64,000 nt of DNA from Serratia sp. PL17 (GCF_017832355.1 NZ_JAFIBY010000005.1:372001-436000); one strand, 5' to 3'; shown: positions 15,059 through 25,060, counted from the first letter of the stretch. Numbers and translations: made by a program. The notes: generated by a model not told the origin, from the sequence alone.

Positions 15059-17722
15059 ATGTCAGAACGTTTAAACAATGACGTGGATCCGATCGAAACC
15101 CGCGACTGGCTGCAGGCGATCGAATCGGTCATCCGTGAAGAGGGTGTTGAGCGAGCTCAGTTTCTGATTGATCAGGTTCTGGGTGAAGCCCGTAAAGGCG
15201 GTGTTAGTGTTGCAGCCGGTGCTGCAGCTCACAACTACGTCAACACCATCGCGGTGGAAGACGAACCTGCTTACCCTGGTAACTTGGATCTTGAACGTCG
15301 TATCCGCAGCGCCATTCGCTGGAATGCGGTAATGACCGTTCTTCGTGCTTCCAAAAAAGATCTGGACCTGGGCGGCCACATGGCTTCCTTCCAGTCTTCT
15401 GCGACCTTCTATGAAGTCTGCTTCAACCACTTCTTCCGTGCACGCAACGAGCAAGATGGCGGCGATCTGGTTTACTTCCAGGGCCACATCTCTCCGGGCG
15501 TTTACGCACGTGCCTTCCTTGAAGGCCGCTTGACCGAAGACCAAATGAACAACTTCCGTCAGGAAGTTCACGGTAAAGGCTTGTCCTCTTACCCGCATCC
15601 AAAACTGATGCCTGAATTCTGGCAGTTCCCGACCGTTTCTATGGGTCTGGGTCCAATCAGCGCCATCTATCAAGCGAAGTTCCTGAAATATCTGGAACAC
15701 CGTGGACTGAAAAATACCTCTGCTCAAACCGTTTACGCCTTCCTGGGCGATGGCGAGATGGACGAGCCAGAATCCAAGGGCGCGATCACTATCGCTACCC
15801 GTGAGAAGCTCGACAACCTGGTCTTCGTCATCAACTGTAACTTGCAGCGTCTGGATGGCCCGGTCACCGGTAACGGCAAGATCATCAATGAACTGGAAGG
15901 CATCTTCGCTGGCGCTGGCTGGCAGGTACTGAAAGTCATTTGGGGTGGTCGTTGGGACGAGCTGCTGCGTAAAGACACCAGCGGCAAGCTGATCCAACTG
16001 ATGAACGAAACCCTGGACGGCGATTACCAGACCTTCAAATCCAAAGACGGCGCTTATGTCCGTGAGCACTTCTTCGGCCGCTTCCCAGAAACTGCTGCTC
16101 TGGTCAAAGACATGACCGACGACGAAATCTGGGCGCTGAACCGTGGTGGTCACGATCCGAAGAAAGTCTTTGCTGCACTGAAGAAAGCGCAGGACACCCA
16201 AGGCAAACCAACCGTTATCCTGGCCCATACCATCAAAGGTTACGGCATGGGTGAAACCGCGGAAGGTAAAAACATTGCTCACCAGGTGAAGAAAATGAAC
16301 ATGGAAGGGGTTCACCACTTCCGCGATCGTTTCAATGTGCCGGTTGCCGATGCTGACATCGAAAAACTGCCATACATCACCTTCGAGAAAGAGTCTGAAG
16401 AGTACAAATACCTGCACGAGCGCCGCCAGGCACTGAAAGGTTATGTACCGACCCGTCTGCCAGCGTTCACCCAGAAACTGGAAATGCCGGCACTGGAAGA
16501 CTTCAGCTCACTGCTGGAAGAGCAGAACAAAGAAATCTCTACCACCATCGCCTTCGTGCGTGCCCTGAACGTGATGTTGAAGAACAAGTCGATCAAAGAT
16601 CGCCTGGTTCCAATCATCGCCGACGAAGCGCGTACCTTTGGTATGGAAGGTCTGTTCCGTCAGATCGGTATCTACAGCCCGAACGGCCAGCAGTACACCC
16701 CGCAGGACCGTGAGCAGGTTGCTTACTACAAAGAAGACGAGAAAGGCCAGATCCTGCAGGAAGGCATCAACGAACTGGGCGCAGCATCTTCATGGCTGGC
16801 CGCAGCGACGTCCTACAGCACCAACGATCTGCCAATGATTCCGTTCTACATCTACTATTCGATGTTCGGTTTCCAGCGTATCGGTGACCTGTGCTGGGCA
16901 GCAGGCGACCAACAGGCTCGCGGCTTCCTGATCGGCGGTACTTCCGGTCGTACCACCCTGAACGGTGAAGGTCTGCAGCACGAAGACGGCCACAGCCACA
17001 TCCAGTCCCTGACTATTCCTAACTGTATCTCTTACGATCCAGCTTACGCATACGAAGTGGCAGTGATCATGCACGACGGTCTGGTCCGCATGTACGGTGA
17101 CGCGCAAGAAAACGTTTACTACTACATCACCACACTGAACGAAAACTACCACATGCCGGCAATGCCGCAGGGTGCAGAAGAAGGTATCCGTAAAGGTATC
17201 TACAAGCTGGACACTCTGGCAGGCAGCAAAGGTAAGGTTCAGTTGCTGGGTTCAGGTTCTATTCTGCGTCACGTACGTGATGCGGCGAAGATCCTGGCAG
17301 ACGACTACGGTGTTGGCTCTGACATCTACAGCGTGACTTCCTTCACTGAACTGGCGCGTGACGGCCAGGATTGTGAGCGTTGGAACATGCTGCACCCAAC
17401 CGAAACCCCACGCGTACCTTACATTGCTCAGGTGATGAACGATGCGCCAGCGGTTGCGTCTACCGACTACATGAAGCTGTTCGCAGAACAGGTTCGTACT
17501 TACGTTCCAGCCAGCGACTATCGCGTACTGGGTACTGACGGCTTCGGTCGTTCAGACAGCCGCGAAAACCTGCGCCACCACTTTGAAGTTGATGCTTCTT
17601 ACGTTGTGGTTGCTGCACTGGGTGAACTGGCTAAACGCGGTGAAATCGAAGCTTCTGTGGTAGCTGATGCGATTAAGAAATTCGACATCAACCCAGAAAA
17701 AGTTAACCCGCGTCTGGCATAA
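15059..17722 (+). CDS. aceE: Pyruvate dehydrogenase E1 component (homodimeric)
   Basis: 887 residues from MSERLNNDVDPIETRDWLQA, the E. coli AceE length. It decarboxylates pyruvate with thiamine diphosphate and passes acetyl groups to the lipoyl arms of AceF. The ThDP/Mg motif GDGEMDEPESKG...NCNLQRLDGP is visible at about residues 230-270. Large blocks such as NGEGLQHEDGHSHIQSL are those of the family. The long reading frame extending upstream into the hairpin spacer is not used. It is followed 13 bases later by aceF. Confidence 0.98.
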   Translation: MSERLNNDVDPIETRDWLQAIESVIREEGVERAQFLIDQVLGEARKGGVSVAAGAAAHNYVNTIAVEDEPAYPGNLDLERRIRSAIRWNAVMTVLRASKKDLDLGGHMASFQSSATFYEVCFNHFFRARNEQDGGDLVYFQGHISPGVYARAFLEGRLTEDQMNNFRQEVHGKGLSSYPHPKLMPEFWQFPTVSMGLGPISAIYQAKFLKYLEHRGLKNTSAQTVYAFLGDGEMDEPESKGAITIATREKLDNLVFVINCNLQRLDGPVTGNGKIINELEGIFAGAGWQVLKVIWGGRWDELLRKDTSGKLIQLMNETLDGDYQTFKSKDGAYVREHFFGRFPETAALVKDMTDDEIWALNRGGHDPKKVFAALKKAQDTQGKPTVILAHTIKGYGMGETAEGKNIAHQVKKMNMEGVHHFRDRFNVPVADADIEKLPYITFEKESEEYKYLHERRQALKGYVPTRLPAFTQKLEMPALEDFSSLLEEQNKEISTTIAFVRALNVMLKNKSIKDRLVPIIADEARTFGMEGLFRQIGIYSPNGQQYTPQDREQVAYYKEDEKGQILQEGINELGAASSWLAAATSYSTNDLPMIPFYIYYSMFGFQRIGDLCWAAGDQQARGFLIGGTSGRTTLNGEGLQHEDGHSHIQSLTIPNCISYDPAYAYEVAVIMHDGLVRMYGDAQENVYYYITTLNENYHMPAMPQGAEEGIRKGIYKLDTLAGSKGKVQLLGSGSILRHVRDAAKILADDYGVGSDIYSVTSFTELARDGQDCERWNMLHPTETPRVPYIAQVMNDAPAVASTDYMKLFAEQVRTYVPASDYRVLGTDGFGRSDSRENLRHHFEVDASYVVVAALGELAKRGEIEASVVADAIKKFDINPEKVNPRLA

Positions 17723-17735
17723 GAGGTACTGAAGA

Positions 17736-19619
17736 ATGTCTATCGAAATTAAAGTACCGGACATCGGTGCAGACGAAGTGGAAATCACCGAAATTCTGGT
17801 GAAGGTTGGCGATAAAGTTGAAGCAGAACAATCGCTGATCACCGTTGAAGGTGATAAAGCTTCCATGGAAGTCCCATCCCCGCAGGCGGGTGTGGTTAAA
17901 GAGATCAAGGTTTCCGTCGGTGATAAAACCGAAACGGGCAAACTGCTGATGATCTTTGAAGCTGAAGGCGCAGCGGCTGCTGCGCCAGCGGCCAAGGCGG
18001 AAGAAAAACCGGCAGCGGCTCCTGCTGCGCCGGCTGCCGCTGCAGCCAAAGACGTTGCGGTACCAGACATTGGTGCTGACGAAGTTGAAGTCACCGAGAT
18101 CCTGGTGAAAGTGGGCGATAAGGTGGAAGCCGAGCAGTCCCTGATCACCGTTGAAGGCGACAAAGCGTCAATGGAAGTTCCGGCACCGTTCGCGGGCACC
18201 GTGAAAGAGATCAAGATCGCTACCGGCGACAAAGTCACCACCGGTTCCCTGATCATGGTATTCGAAGTGGCTGGCGCAGCATCTGCTGCGGCTCCAGCAG
18301 CGGCACAAGCACCGGCGGCTGCTGCGGCACCGGCTGCGTCTGCAGCTAAAGACGTTGCCGTACCGGACATCGGTGGCGACGAAGTAGAAGTGACCGAAGT
18401 GATGGTGAAAGTGGGCGACAAAGTTGCCGCTGAACAGTCACTGATCACCGTTGAAGGTGACAAGGCTTCTATGGAAGTGCCGGCACCGTTCGCAGGTACC
18501 GTAAAAGAAATCAAAATCAGCGCCGGTGACAAAGTGAAAACCGGTTCCCTGATCATGGTATTCGAAGTTGAAGGCGCTGCGCCTGCTGCTGCGGCACCTG
18601 CCCAGAAAGCAGAAGCTGCACCGGCTCCGGCTGCCAGCCCGGCACCTGCCGCGCAGGCTGCTCCAGCTGCCAAAGGCGAGTTCGCTGAGAACGACGCTTA
18701 TGTGCATGCTACCCCGGTCATTCGCCGTCTGGCGCGTGAATTCGGCGTAAACCTGGCGAAAGTGAAAGGCACCGGTCGTAAAGGCCGTATCCTGCGCGAA
18801 GACGTTCAGGCTTACGTGAAAGACGCGGTTAAACGCGCAGAAGCGGCGCCAGCTGCTGCTGCCGGTGGCGGTCTGCCAGGTATGCTGCCTTGGCCGAAAG
18901 TGGACTTCAGCAAGTTCGGTGAGATTGAAGAAGTTGAACTGGGTCGCATTCAGAAAATCTCTGGTGCTAACCTGAGCCGTAACTGGGTGATGATCCCGCA
19001 CGTTACGCACTTCGACAAAACAGACATCACCGATCTGGAAGCTTTCCGTAAGCAACAGAACGAAGAAGCGGCTAAACGCAAGCTGGATGTGAAGTTCACC
19101 CCTGTGGTGTTCATCATGAAAGCTGTTGCCGCTGCTCTGGAGCAGATGCCGCGCTTCAACAGTTCTCTGTCCGAAGATGGCCAGAAGCTGACGTTGAAGA
19201 AATACATCAACGTAGGTGTTGCGGTTGATACGCCAAACGGTCTGGTTGTGCCGGTATTCAAAGATGTGAACAAGAAGAGCATCACTGAACTGTCCCGCGA
19301 ACTGATGGCTATCTCCAAGAAAGCACGTGACGGTAAGCTGACCGCAGGCGAAATGCAGGGCGGGTGTTTCACCATCTCTAGCCTGGGCGGTATCGGGACG
19401 ACTCACTTCGCACCGATCGTGAATGCACCGGAAGTTGCTATCTTGGGCGTTTCCAAGTCTGCTATGGAACCGGTCTGGAACGGTAAAGAGTTCGTTCCGC
19501 GCCTGATGATGCCAATGTCGCTCTCCTTCGACCACCGTGTCATTGACGGTGCTGATGGTGCGCGCTTTATTACCATCATCAACAACATGCTGGCGGATAT
19601 CCGCCGTATGGTTATGTGA
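17736..19619 (+). CDS. aceF: Dihydrolipoyl acetyltransferase (E2) with three lipoyl domains
   Basis: 627 residues. Three tandem lipoyl domains carry the lipoylated lysines in GDKASMEVP at about K41, K143 and K243, joined by Ala/Pro-rich swinging linkers. Next is the E1/E3-binding domain ([20 protein letters not shown], about 330-360). The catalytic acetyltransferase domain ends in [15 protein letters not shown] with the active-site His. It forms the 24-mer core of the pyruvate dehydrogenase complex. The near-identical repeats are genuine domain repeats. Confidence 0.98.
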   Translation: MSIEIKVPDIGADEVEITEILVKVGDKVEAEQSLITVEGDKASMEVPSPQAGVVKEIKVSVGDKTETGKLLMIFEAEGAAAAAPAAKAEEKPAAAPAAPAAAAAKDVAVPDIGADEVEVTEILVKVGDKVEAEQSLITVEGDKASMEVPAPFAGTVKEIKIATGDKVTTGSLIMVFEVAGAASAAAPAAAQAPAAAAAPAASAAKDVAVPDIGGDEVEVTEVMVKVGDKVAAEQSLITVEGDKASMEVPAPFAGTVKEIKISAGDKVKTGSLIMVFEVEGAAPAAAAPAQKAEAAPAPAASPAPAAQAAPAAKGEFAENDAYVHATPVIRRLAREFGVNLAKVKGTGRKGRILREDVQAYVKDAVKRAEAAPAAAAGGGLPGMLPWPKVDFSKFGEIEEVELGRIQKISGANLSRNWVMIPHVTHFDKTDITDLEAFRKQQNEEAAKRKLDVKFTPVVFIMKAVAAALEQMPRFNSSLSEDGQKLTLKKYINVGVAVDTPNGLVVPVFKDVNKKSITELSRELMAISKKARDGKLTAGEMQGGCFTISSLGGIGTTHFAPIVNAPEVAILGVSKSAMEPVWNGKEFVPRLMMPMSLSFDHRVIDGADGARFITIINNMLADIRRMVM

Positions 19620-19625
19620 TAAAAA

Positions 19626-19649
19626 AAGGGCGCAGCATGCTGCGCCCTT
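19626..19649 (+). terminator. Hairpin after aceF
   Basis: Perfect 24-bp palindrome AAGGGCGCAGCATGCTGCGCCCTT just after the aceF stop. Only a poor T-run follows, so termination may be partial, allowing some read-through to lpd as known in E. coli. Confidence 0.65.
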
Positions 19650-19807
19650 ACTACTTCAGTAGCAGTTTTGTCGGTTTTTGCATGACTCGACAAAATTGTT
19701 GAGACACGGGTCACTCGAACACGCTTTGCAGATTATTAACAATTCTGTAAACTGCTCGCGGTGTAAGCGTCCCGGTGGATGAAGGGCGTTATGAGATCGA
19801 TTAATAA

Positions 19808-19934
19808 CATACCTTAAATAATTGCAGTTGCATCAAGGCGGCAAGTGAGTGAATCCCGTCGAGCTTACGTCAGTAAGTGATTCGGGTGAATGAACCTAGC
19901 CAACGCAGAGGCAGCTTCGAGTATGACGGGTATA
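19808..19934. repeat. ERIC element (ERIC-2), full length 127 bp
   Basis: Exactly 127 bp from ATACCTTAAATAATTGCAG to TATGACGGGTATA. The core GTGAATCCCGTCGAGCTTAC / GTAAGTGATTCGGGTGAATG is the ERIC inverted repeat. It occupies the aceF-lpd spacer and ends ~40 bases before the lpd start, so it must lie in or near the lpd promoter/leader. Confidence 0.9.
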
Positions 19935-19975
19935 AATGACGTCTGACCCGCCGGACAATAAATTAAGAGGTCATG

Positions 19976-21400
19976 ATGAGTACTGAAATTAAAACTCAGG
20001 TCGTGGTACTTGGGGCGGGCCCGGCAGGTTACTCTGCTGCCTTTCGTTGCGCTGACTTAGGTCTTGAAACCGTTCTGGTTGAACGTTATTCCACTCTGGG
20101 CGGTGTTTGCCTGAACGTGGGATGTATCCCTTCCAAAGCACTGTTGCACGTTGCCAAAGTGATCGAAGAAGCCAAAGCCTTGGCCGAACACGGCATCGTT
20201 TTCGGCGAGCCGAAAACTGACATCGACAAAGTGCGTGTTTGGAAAGAAAAAGTCATCAATCAGCTGACCGGCGGTCTGGCTGGTATGGCTAAAGGCCGTA
20301 AAGTGAAAGTGGTTAACGGCCTGGGCAAGTTCACCGGCGCTAACACCCTGGTTGTTGAAGGCGAAAATGGCCCAACGACTATCAACTTCGACAATGCCAT
20401 CATTGCCGCAGGTTCTCGTCCGATCCAACTGCCATTCATTCCTCATGAAGATCCACGCGTGTGGGACTCTACCGATGCACTGGAACTGAAAACCGTCCCA
20501 GAGCGTCTGCTGGTCATGGGCGGCGGTATCATCGGCCTGGAAATGGGCACCGTATACCATGCGCTGGGTTCACAGATCGACGTAGTCGAAATGTTTGACC
20601 AGGTGATCCCGGCAGCGGATAAAGACGTGGTGAAAGTCTTCACCAAACGCATCAGCAAGCAGTTCAACCTGATGCTGGAAACCAAAGTGACCGCGGTAGA
20701 AGCCAAAGAAGACGGCATCTATGTCACGATGGAAGGTAAGAAAGCACCTGCAGAACCACAGCGTTACGACGCGGTGCTGGTTGCTATCGGTCGTGTACCG
20801 AACGGCAAGCTGTTGGAAGCGGGTAAAGCCGGTGTTGAAGTTGACGAACGTGGCTTCATCAACGTCGACAAACAACTGCGCACCAACGTGCCGCACATCT
20901 TCGCTATCGGTGACATCGTCGGTCAACCGATGCTGGCGCACAAAGGCGTGCATGAAGGCCACGTTGCCGCTGAAGTTATCGCCGGCATGAAACACTACTT
21001 CGACCCGAAAGTGATCCCATCAATCGCTTATACCGAGCCGGAAGTTGCATGGGTAGGTCTGACCGAGAAAGAAGCAAAAGAGAAAGGCATCAGCTACGAA
21101 ACATCCACCTTCCCGTGGGCTGCTTCAGGCCGTGCTATCGCTTCTGATTGTGCTGACGGCATGACCAAACTGATCTTCGACAAAGAAACTCACCGTATCA
21201 TCGGTGGTGCGATTGTCGGCACCAACGGCGGCGAGCTGCTGGGTGAGATCGGTCTGGCTATCGAGATGGGTTGTGACGCAGAAGACATCGCGCTGACTAT
21301 CCATGCTCACCCAACCCTGCACGAATCCGTAGGCTTGGCAGCTGAGATCTACGAAGGCAGCATCACCGATCTGCCTAACCCGAAAGCCAAGAAGAAGTAA
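19976..21400 (+). CDS. lpd: Dihydrolipoamide dehydrogenase (E3)
   Basis: 474 residues from MSTEIKTQVVVLGAGPAGYS; a second ATG three bases upstream is possible, but this one matches E. coli and has AAGAGG before it. The FAD-binding GAGPAG, the redox disulfide C45/C50 in GGVCLNVGC, the NAD-binding GGGIIGLEMG and the C-terminal HAHPTLHE (His-Glu pair) are all present. It reoxidises lipoyl groups of pyruvate and 2-oxoglutarate dehydrogenases and the glycine cleavage system. Confidence 0.98.
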   Translation: MSTEIKTQVVVLGAGPAGYSAAFRCADLGLETVLVERYSTLGGVCLNVGCIPSKALLHVAKVIEEAKALAEHGIVFGEPKTDIDKVRVWKEKVINQLTGGLAGMAKGRKVKVVNGLGKFTGANTLVVEGENGPTTINFDNAIIAAGSRPIQLPFIPHEDPRVWDSTDALELKTVPERLLVMGGGIIGLEMGTVYHALGSQIDVVEMFDQVIPAADKDVVKVFTKRISKQFNLMLETKVTAVEAKEDGIYVTMEGKKAPAEPQRYDAVLVAIGRVPNGKLLEAGKAGVEVDERGFINVDKQLRTNVPHIFAIGDIVGQPMLAHKGVHEGHVAAEVIAGMKHYFDPKVIPSIAYTEPEVAWVGLTEKEAKEKGISYETSTFPWAASGRAIASDCADGMTKLIFDKETHRIIGGAIVGTNGGELLGEIGLAIEMGCDAEDIALTIHAHPTLHESVGLAAEIYEGSITDLPNPKAKKK

Positions 21401-21426
21401 TTCTGCTGGTTTGAAAGGGTAATAAG

Positions 21427-21453
21427 CGGCTCCTGCAAAGGGGCCGTTTTTTT
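21427..21453 (+). terminator. Rho-independent terminator of lpd
   Basis: CGGCTCC / GGGGCCG stem with a 6-base loop (21427-21446), followed by seven T. Confidence 0.85.
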
Positions 21454-21469
21454 ATGGGCGGAATTCAGT

Positions 21470-21492
21470 AAAAGGCCGCTCAATGAGCGGCC
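21470..21492 (-). terminator. Terminator of the small minus-strand gene
   Basis: Read on the minus strand: an 8-bp perfect stem GGCCGCTC / GAGCGGCC with a 3-base loop (21474-21492), followed by TTTT. It begins 6 bases after the stop codon at 21499, so the 35-codon ORF has a dedicated terminator. Confidence 0.8.
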
Positions 21493-21498
21493 AGTAGC

Positions 21499-21606
21499 TT
21501 ACTTGTTCTGGAATATAACGTTCAGCGTCAGGTTGTTGCCGTTAACCGACCAACCCCCTTTGTTCACGCCAAACGCCGATCCCAGTACAATGAGCAGGAT
21601 AAACAT
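21499..21606 (-). CDS. 35-residue hydrophobic peptide, candidate type I toxin
   Basis: Begins MFILLIVLGSAFGV, a short hydrophobic segment, and ends in a polar tail (NNLTLNVIFQNK). I do not recognise the family. The start is set by an excellent ribosome site AAAGGGAG at 21612-21619, 5 bases before the ATG. In-frame upstream starts exist but have no such site. The stop is 6 bases from its own terminator. The leader contains a hairpin CAAGCGC-CACAAA-GCGCTTG (21680-21699). The 5' end of the divergent RNA at ~21843 can pair with this segment over 20-22 contiguous positions. The layout resembles zorO-orzO, tisB-istR or timP-timR. Toxicity is inference. Confidence 0.6.
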   Translation of the reverse strand: MFILLIVLGSAFGVNKGGWSVNGNNLTLNVIFQNK

Positions 21607-21684
21607 AGAACTCCCTTTCATTGCGCGATCCCTGTGGAACCACGACCACCGCGACTTCACCGGAAAAATCCCGGCGGAACAAGC

Positions 21685-21704
21685 GCTTTGTGGCGCTTGC
21701 ATCG
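21685..21704 (-). promoter_or_regulatory. Predicted small-RNA pairing site in the peptide mRNA leader
   Basis: On the plus strand this reads GCTTTGTGGCGCTTGCATCG, a 19/20 repeat of GCTTTGTGGCGCTTGTATCG at 21844-21863. The two transcripts run in opposite directions, so the minus-strand mRNA is complementary to the plus-strand RNA here. The single difference becomes a G-U pair. The site is ~80 nt before the peptide start codon. Confidence 0.6.
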
Positions 21705-21808
21705 CAGTAGTTGCAGCACTGTTCTCAAGCCCGATGACCAGCTGCTAAACCGGCAGAACAGACCCGCATTAATAGTACGTTGAAATAAACTGTTGGACAT
21801 TCTTTTTG

Positions 21809-21837
21809 TTGATTTTTTAATCGCTCTTGCGCACAAT
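21809..21837 (+). promoter_or_regulatory. Putative sigma-70 promoter of the candidate small RNA
   Basis: TTGATT (21809-21814), 17-bp spacer, CACAAT (21832-21837). Predicted start near 21843-21845, placing the complementary 20-mer at the RNA's 5' end. Confidence 0.45.
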
Positions 21838-21842
21838 GTCCC

Positions 21843-21950
21843 TGCTTTGTGGCGCTTGTATCGTTCTTTAACGATGTAAGAAATCCGTGAGGTGCCTGCT
21901 AACACCGAACGGAACAAGAGAACCGCCTTCACCTAGGGCGGTTTTTTTGT
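21843..21950 (+). ncRNA. Candidate ~105-nt antisense-type small RNA (putative type I antitoxin)
   Basis: No ORF is supported here. The segment has a promoter-like sequence upstream and starts with a 20-mer complementary to the leader of the facing peptide mRNA. It then contains a hairpin ATCGTT-CTTT-AACGAT (21860-21875). It ends in a terminator: ACCGCC pairs with GGCGGT (21921-21943), followed by seven T. Size and order (5' pairing region, internal hairpin, terminator) match IstR-1, OrzO and OhsC antitoxin RNAs. Identity as an RNA gene is inference from structure. Confidence 0.55.
21921..21950 (+). terminator. Terminator of the candidate small RNA
   Basis: ACCGCC / GGCGGT stem followed by TTTTTTT. 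No plus-strand protein gene precedes it since lpd, which has its own terminator at 21427, so a separate short transcript is implied. Confidence 0.75.
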
Positions 21951-22355
21951 GTCTTTCGCTCTCAACTTTCGATTTTTGCAACCATTAACCATTAACCATT
22001 GTAAGTGAGTGGGTATTGTGTTGTTCTCATCAGGCTGAATTATGATGTAGACGGAACCGTCCTACAGCCCCGGCTGGCAGGTGTAGCAGCCGATTACACT
22101 GCACTCAACGATTCAGCAAAGATTTAATGTTGCTTTTATGTGAACGAATTAACAACCAATTCAAATCCTGATATGCTGGCTGAGCGGAACCGGGCACTGT
22201 ACTTACAGTCCAGGACATCGACAGCAGTGCCCCGTCAGGATCAATGGCATCAACACCGTGCGCTAAACCCGGTTTGAAGATATACCCTGTGGCTTAAAGG
22301 CGACGGGTACAAAACGCCAGGCACAATAAATGACAATGAGAGCGAGGAGAATGTC
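21951..22355 (+). promoter_or_regulatory. acnB upstream/leader region
   Basis: About 400 bases before acnB. It contains ACCATTAACCATTAACCATT (tandem TTAACCA repeats, 21980-21999) and TATGTGAACGAATTAACAAC (22137-22156), which is a half-match to a CRP site. E. coli acnB is controlled by CRP, ArcA and Fis, but none of these sites is certain here. Confidence 0.35.
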
Positions 22356-24953
22356 GTGCTAGAAGAATACCGTAAGCACGTAGCCGAGCGTGCTGCAGAG
22401 GGCATCGTCCCTAAGCCGTTAGACGCCACCCAAATGGCAGCGCTGGTTGAATCATTAAAGAATCCGCCAAAAGGCGAAGAAGAATTCCTGTTAGACCTGC
22501 TGATTAACCGTGTACCACCAGGCGTCGACGAAGCCGCCTATGTCAAAGCAGGTTTCCTGGCGGCCATCGCCAAAGGCGAAGCAACATCTCCCCTGATTAC
22601 CCCAGAGAAAGCCATTGAACTGTTAGGCACCATGCAGGGTGGCTACAACATTCATCCGCTGATCGACGCGTTGGATAACGAAAAGCTGGCACCGATTGCT
22701 GCCAAAGCGTTGTCCCATACGCTGCTGATGTTTGACAACTTCTATGACGTAGAAGAAAAAGCTAAAGCGGGTAATCCGCACGCCAAGCAGATCATGCAGT
22801 CCTGGGCCGATGCCGAATGGTATCTGTCACGTCCAAAATTGGCAGAAAAACTCACCGTTACCGTGTTCAAAGTCACTGGTGAAACCAATACCGATGATCT
22901 GTCACCGGCGCCGGATGCCTGGTCTCGTCCAGATATCCCCTTGCACGCCTTGGCGATGCTGAAGAACGAACGTGAAGGTATCGTGCCAGATCAGCCGGGC
23001 AGCGTTGGCCCGATCAAGCAAATCGAACTGCTGAACAAAAAAGGCTTCCCTCTGGCCTATGTCGGTGACGTGGTCGGTACCGGTTCTTCCCGTAAATCGG
23101 CCACCAACTCGGTATTGTGGTTTATGGGTGACGACATCCCGTATGTGCCTAACAAGCGCGGCGGTGGTGTGGTACTGGGCGGTAAAATTGCGCCAATCTT
23201 CTTCAACACCATGGAAGATGCCGGTGCGCTGCCGATTGAAGTGGACGTGAATGACCTGAACATGGGTGACGTGATCGACGTCTATCCGTACAAAGGCGAA
23301 GTGCGTAACCATGAAACGGGCGAACTGATCGCGAATTTCGAACTGAAAACCGATGTGCTGCTTGATGAAGTGCGCGCCGGTGGCCGTATCCCGCTGATCA
23401 TCGGCCGTGGCTTGACCACTAAAGCTCGTGAAGCGCTGGGCTTGCCGCACAGCGACGTGTTCCGTGTTGCCAAAGAAGTGGCAGCCAGCAACAAAGGCTT
23501 CTCACTGGCGCAGAAAATGGTTGGCCGCGCCTGTGGCGTTGCCGGCGTGCGTCCGGGTGAATATTGTGAACCTAAGATGACCTCTGTTGGTTCTCAGGAC
23601 ACCACCGGCCCGATGACCCGTGACGAGCTCAAAGATCTGGCCTGTCTGGGCTTCTCTGCCGATCTGGTGATGCAGTCCTTCTGTCACACGGCCGCGTACC
23701 CGAAACCGGTTGACGTGACCACGCACCACACGCTGCCAGACTTTATTATGAACCGTGGCGGTGTATCGCTGCGTCCAGGCGACGGTGTTATCCACTCCTG
23801 GTTGAACCGCATGCTGCTGCCGGATACTGTAGGTACCGGTGGTGACTCACATACCCGTTTCCCGATCGGTATTTCTTTCCCTGCGGGTTCTGGTCTGGTG
23901 GCCTTTGCTGCGGCGACCGGCGTTATGCCGTTGGATATGCCAGAATCCGTTCTGGTTCGCTTCAAAGGCAAAATGCAGCCGGGCATCACTTTACGTGACC
24001 TGGTACATGCTATCCCTTACTATGCGATCCAGCAGGGTCTGTTGACGGTGGAGAAAAAGGGCAAGAAGAACATTTTCTCCGGTCGTATCCTGGAAATTGA
24101 AGGCCTGCCGGATCTGAAAGTTGAGCAGGCATTTGAACTGACCGATGCTTCTGCTGAACGTTCTGCTGCCGGTTGTACCATCAAGCTGGATAAGGCGCCG
24201 ATCCAAGAGTACCTGAACTCCAACATCGTGCTGCTGAAGTGGATGATCTCCGAAGGTTACGGCGATCGCCGTACGCTGGAGCGTCGTATCCAGGGCATGG
24301 AAAAATGGCTGGCGGATCCACAATTGATGGAAGGCGATGTGGACGCAGAATACGCCGCGGTGATCGACATCGATCTGGCCGAGATCACTCAGCCAATCCT
24401 GTGTGCACCAAACGATCCTGACGATGCGCGCCTGCTGTCCGACGTGGCCAACAGCAAGATCGATGAAGTGTTCATCGGCTCTTGCATGACCAACATTGGT
24501 CACTTCCGTGCTGCCGGTAAGCTGCTGGATCAGCACAAAGGTCAGCTGCCAACGCGTCTGTGGGTTGCTCCACCAACCAAGATGGATGCGGCTCAGTTGA
24601 CCGAAGAAGGCTACTACAGCGTATTCGGCAAGAGCGGCGCGCGTATCGAGATCCCGGGCTGTTCACTGTGCATGGGTAACCAGGCGCGTGTGGCTGACGG
24701 TGCGACGGTGGTTTCCACTTCGACCCGTAACTTCCCGAACCGTCTGGGGACCGGCGCTAATGTCTATCTGGCGTCTGCAGAATTGGCTGCGGTTGCTTCG
24801 TTGCTGGGTCGTCTGCCAACGCCGGACGAGTATCAGACTTATATGGCGCAGGTCGACAAGACAGCGGCGGATACCTACCGTTATCTGAACTTTGACCAAC
24901 TGGGCCAGTACACTGAAAAAGCTGACGGCGTGATTTTCCAAACCGCGGTTTAA
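22356..24953 (+). CDS. acnB: Aconitate hydratase B (bifunctional aconitase / 2-methylisocitrate dehydratase)
   Basis: 865 residues, the E. coli AcnB length, starting at GTG (22356) after GAGGAG; the nearby ATG at 22351 is out of frame and stops at once. The AcnB order is visible: N-terminal HEAT-like and swivelling domains ([16 protein letters not shown] about residue 240) first, then the catalytic domains. The [4Fe-4S] ligand cysteines lie in [18 protein letters not shown] and [12 protein letters not shown]. It isomerises citrate to isocitrate; the apo-enzyme is known to bind mRNA. Confidence 0.98.
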   Translation: MLEEYRKHVAERAAEGIVPKPLDATQMAALVESLKNPPKGEEEFLLDLLINRVPPGVDEAAYVKAGFLAAIAKGEATSPLITPEKAIELLGTMQGGYNIHPLIDALDNEKLAPIAAKALSHTLLMFDNFYDVEEKAKAGNPHAKQIMQSWADAEWYLSRPKLAEKLTVTVFKVTGETNTDDLSPAPDAWSRPDIPLHALAMLKNEREGIVPDQPGSVGPIKQIELLNKKGFPLAYVGDVVGTGSSRKSATNSVLWFMGDDIPYVPNKRGGGVVLGGKIAPIFFNTMEDAGALPIEVDVNDLNMGDVIDVYPYKGEVRNHETGELIANFELKTDVLLDEVRAGGRIPLIIGRGLTTKAREALGLPHSDVFRVAKEVAASNKGFSLAQKMVGRACGVAGVRPGEYCEPKMTSVGSQDTTGPMTRDELKDLACLGFSADLVMQSFCHTAAYPKPVDVTTHHTLPDFIMNRGGVSLRPGDGVIHSWLNRMLLPDTVGTGGDSHTRFPIGISFPAGSGLVAFAAATGVMPLDMPESVLVRFKGKMQPGITLRDLVHAIPYYAIQQGLLTVEKKGKKNIFSGRILEIEGLPDLKVEQAFELTDASAERSAAGCTIKLDKAPIQEYLNSNIVLLKWMISEGYGDRRTLERRIQGMEKWLADPQLMEGDVDAEYAAVIDIDLAEITQPILCAPNDPDDARLLSDVANSKIDEVFIGSCMTNIGHFRAAGKLLDQHKGQLPTRLWVAPPTKMDAAQLTEEGYYSVFGKSGARIEIPGCSLCMGNQARVADGATVVSTSTRNFPNRLGTGANVYLASAELAAVASLLGRLPTPDEYQTYMAQVDKTAADTYRYLNFDQLGQYTEKADGVIFQTAV

Positions 24954-24979
24954 TTGAGTGATAGAGTCGTCATGTGAAG

Positions 24980-25007
24980 CGGGGGCCTATAAAGGCCCCC
25001 GTTTTTT
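24980..25007 (+). terminator. Rho-independent terminator of acnB
   Basis: CGGGGGCC-TATAAA-GGCCCCCG followed by six T. Confidence 0.9.
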
Positions 25008-25060
25008 ATGGCAATCATGCCTGCTTGTTTTCATGCTCACAAAATGGGGTTACCCACTGT

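Noticed and set aside
15071-16417. 448-codon open frame antisense to aceE
   Set aside because: Long antisense frames are expected opposite highly expressed genes with biased codons. It has no ribosome site or recognisable domain, and aceE is certain.
17736-18600. Three near-identical blocks suggesting an assembly duplication
   Set aside because: They are the three lipoyl domains normal for enterobacterial AceF, with divergence at synonymous sites.
17552-19535. Long Ala/Ser-rich and other open frames antisense to aceF
   Set aside because: Shadow of the Ala/Pro-rich linkers and repeated lipoyl domains on the plus strand.
21657-21932. 91-codon minus-strand frame across the putative small RNA
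   Set aside because: It runs antisense through the terminator hairpin and promoter of the proposed RNA, has no ribosome site and no protein-like features.
22137-22156. CRP site upstream of acnB
   Set aside because: Only one half (TGTGA) fits; the other half (TTAACA) departs from TCACA, so it is mentioned only as a weak possibility in the leader entry.
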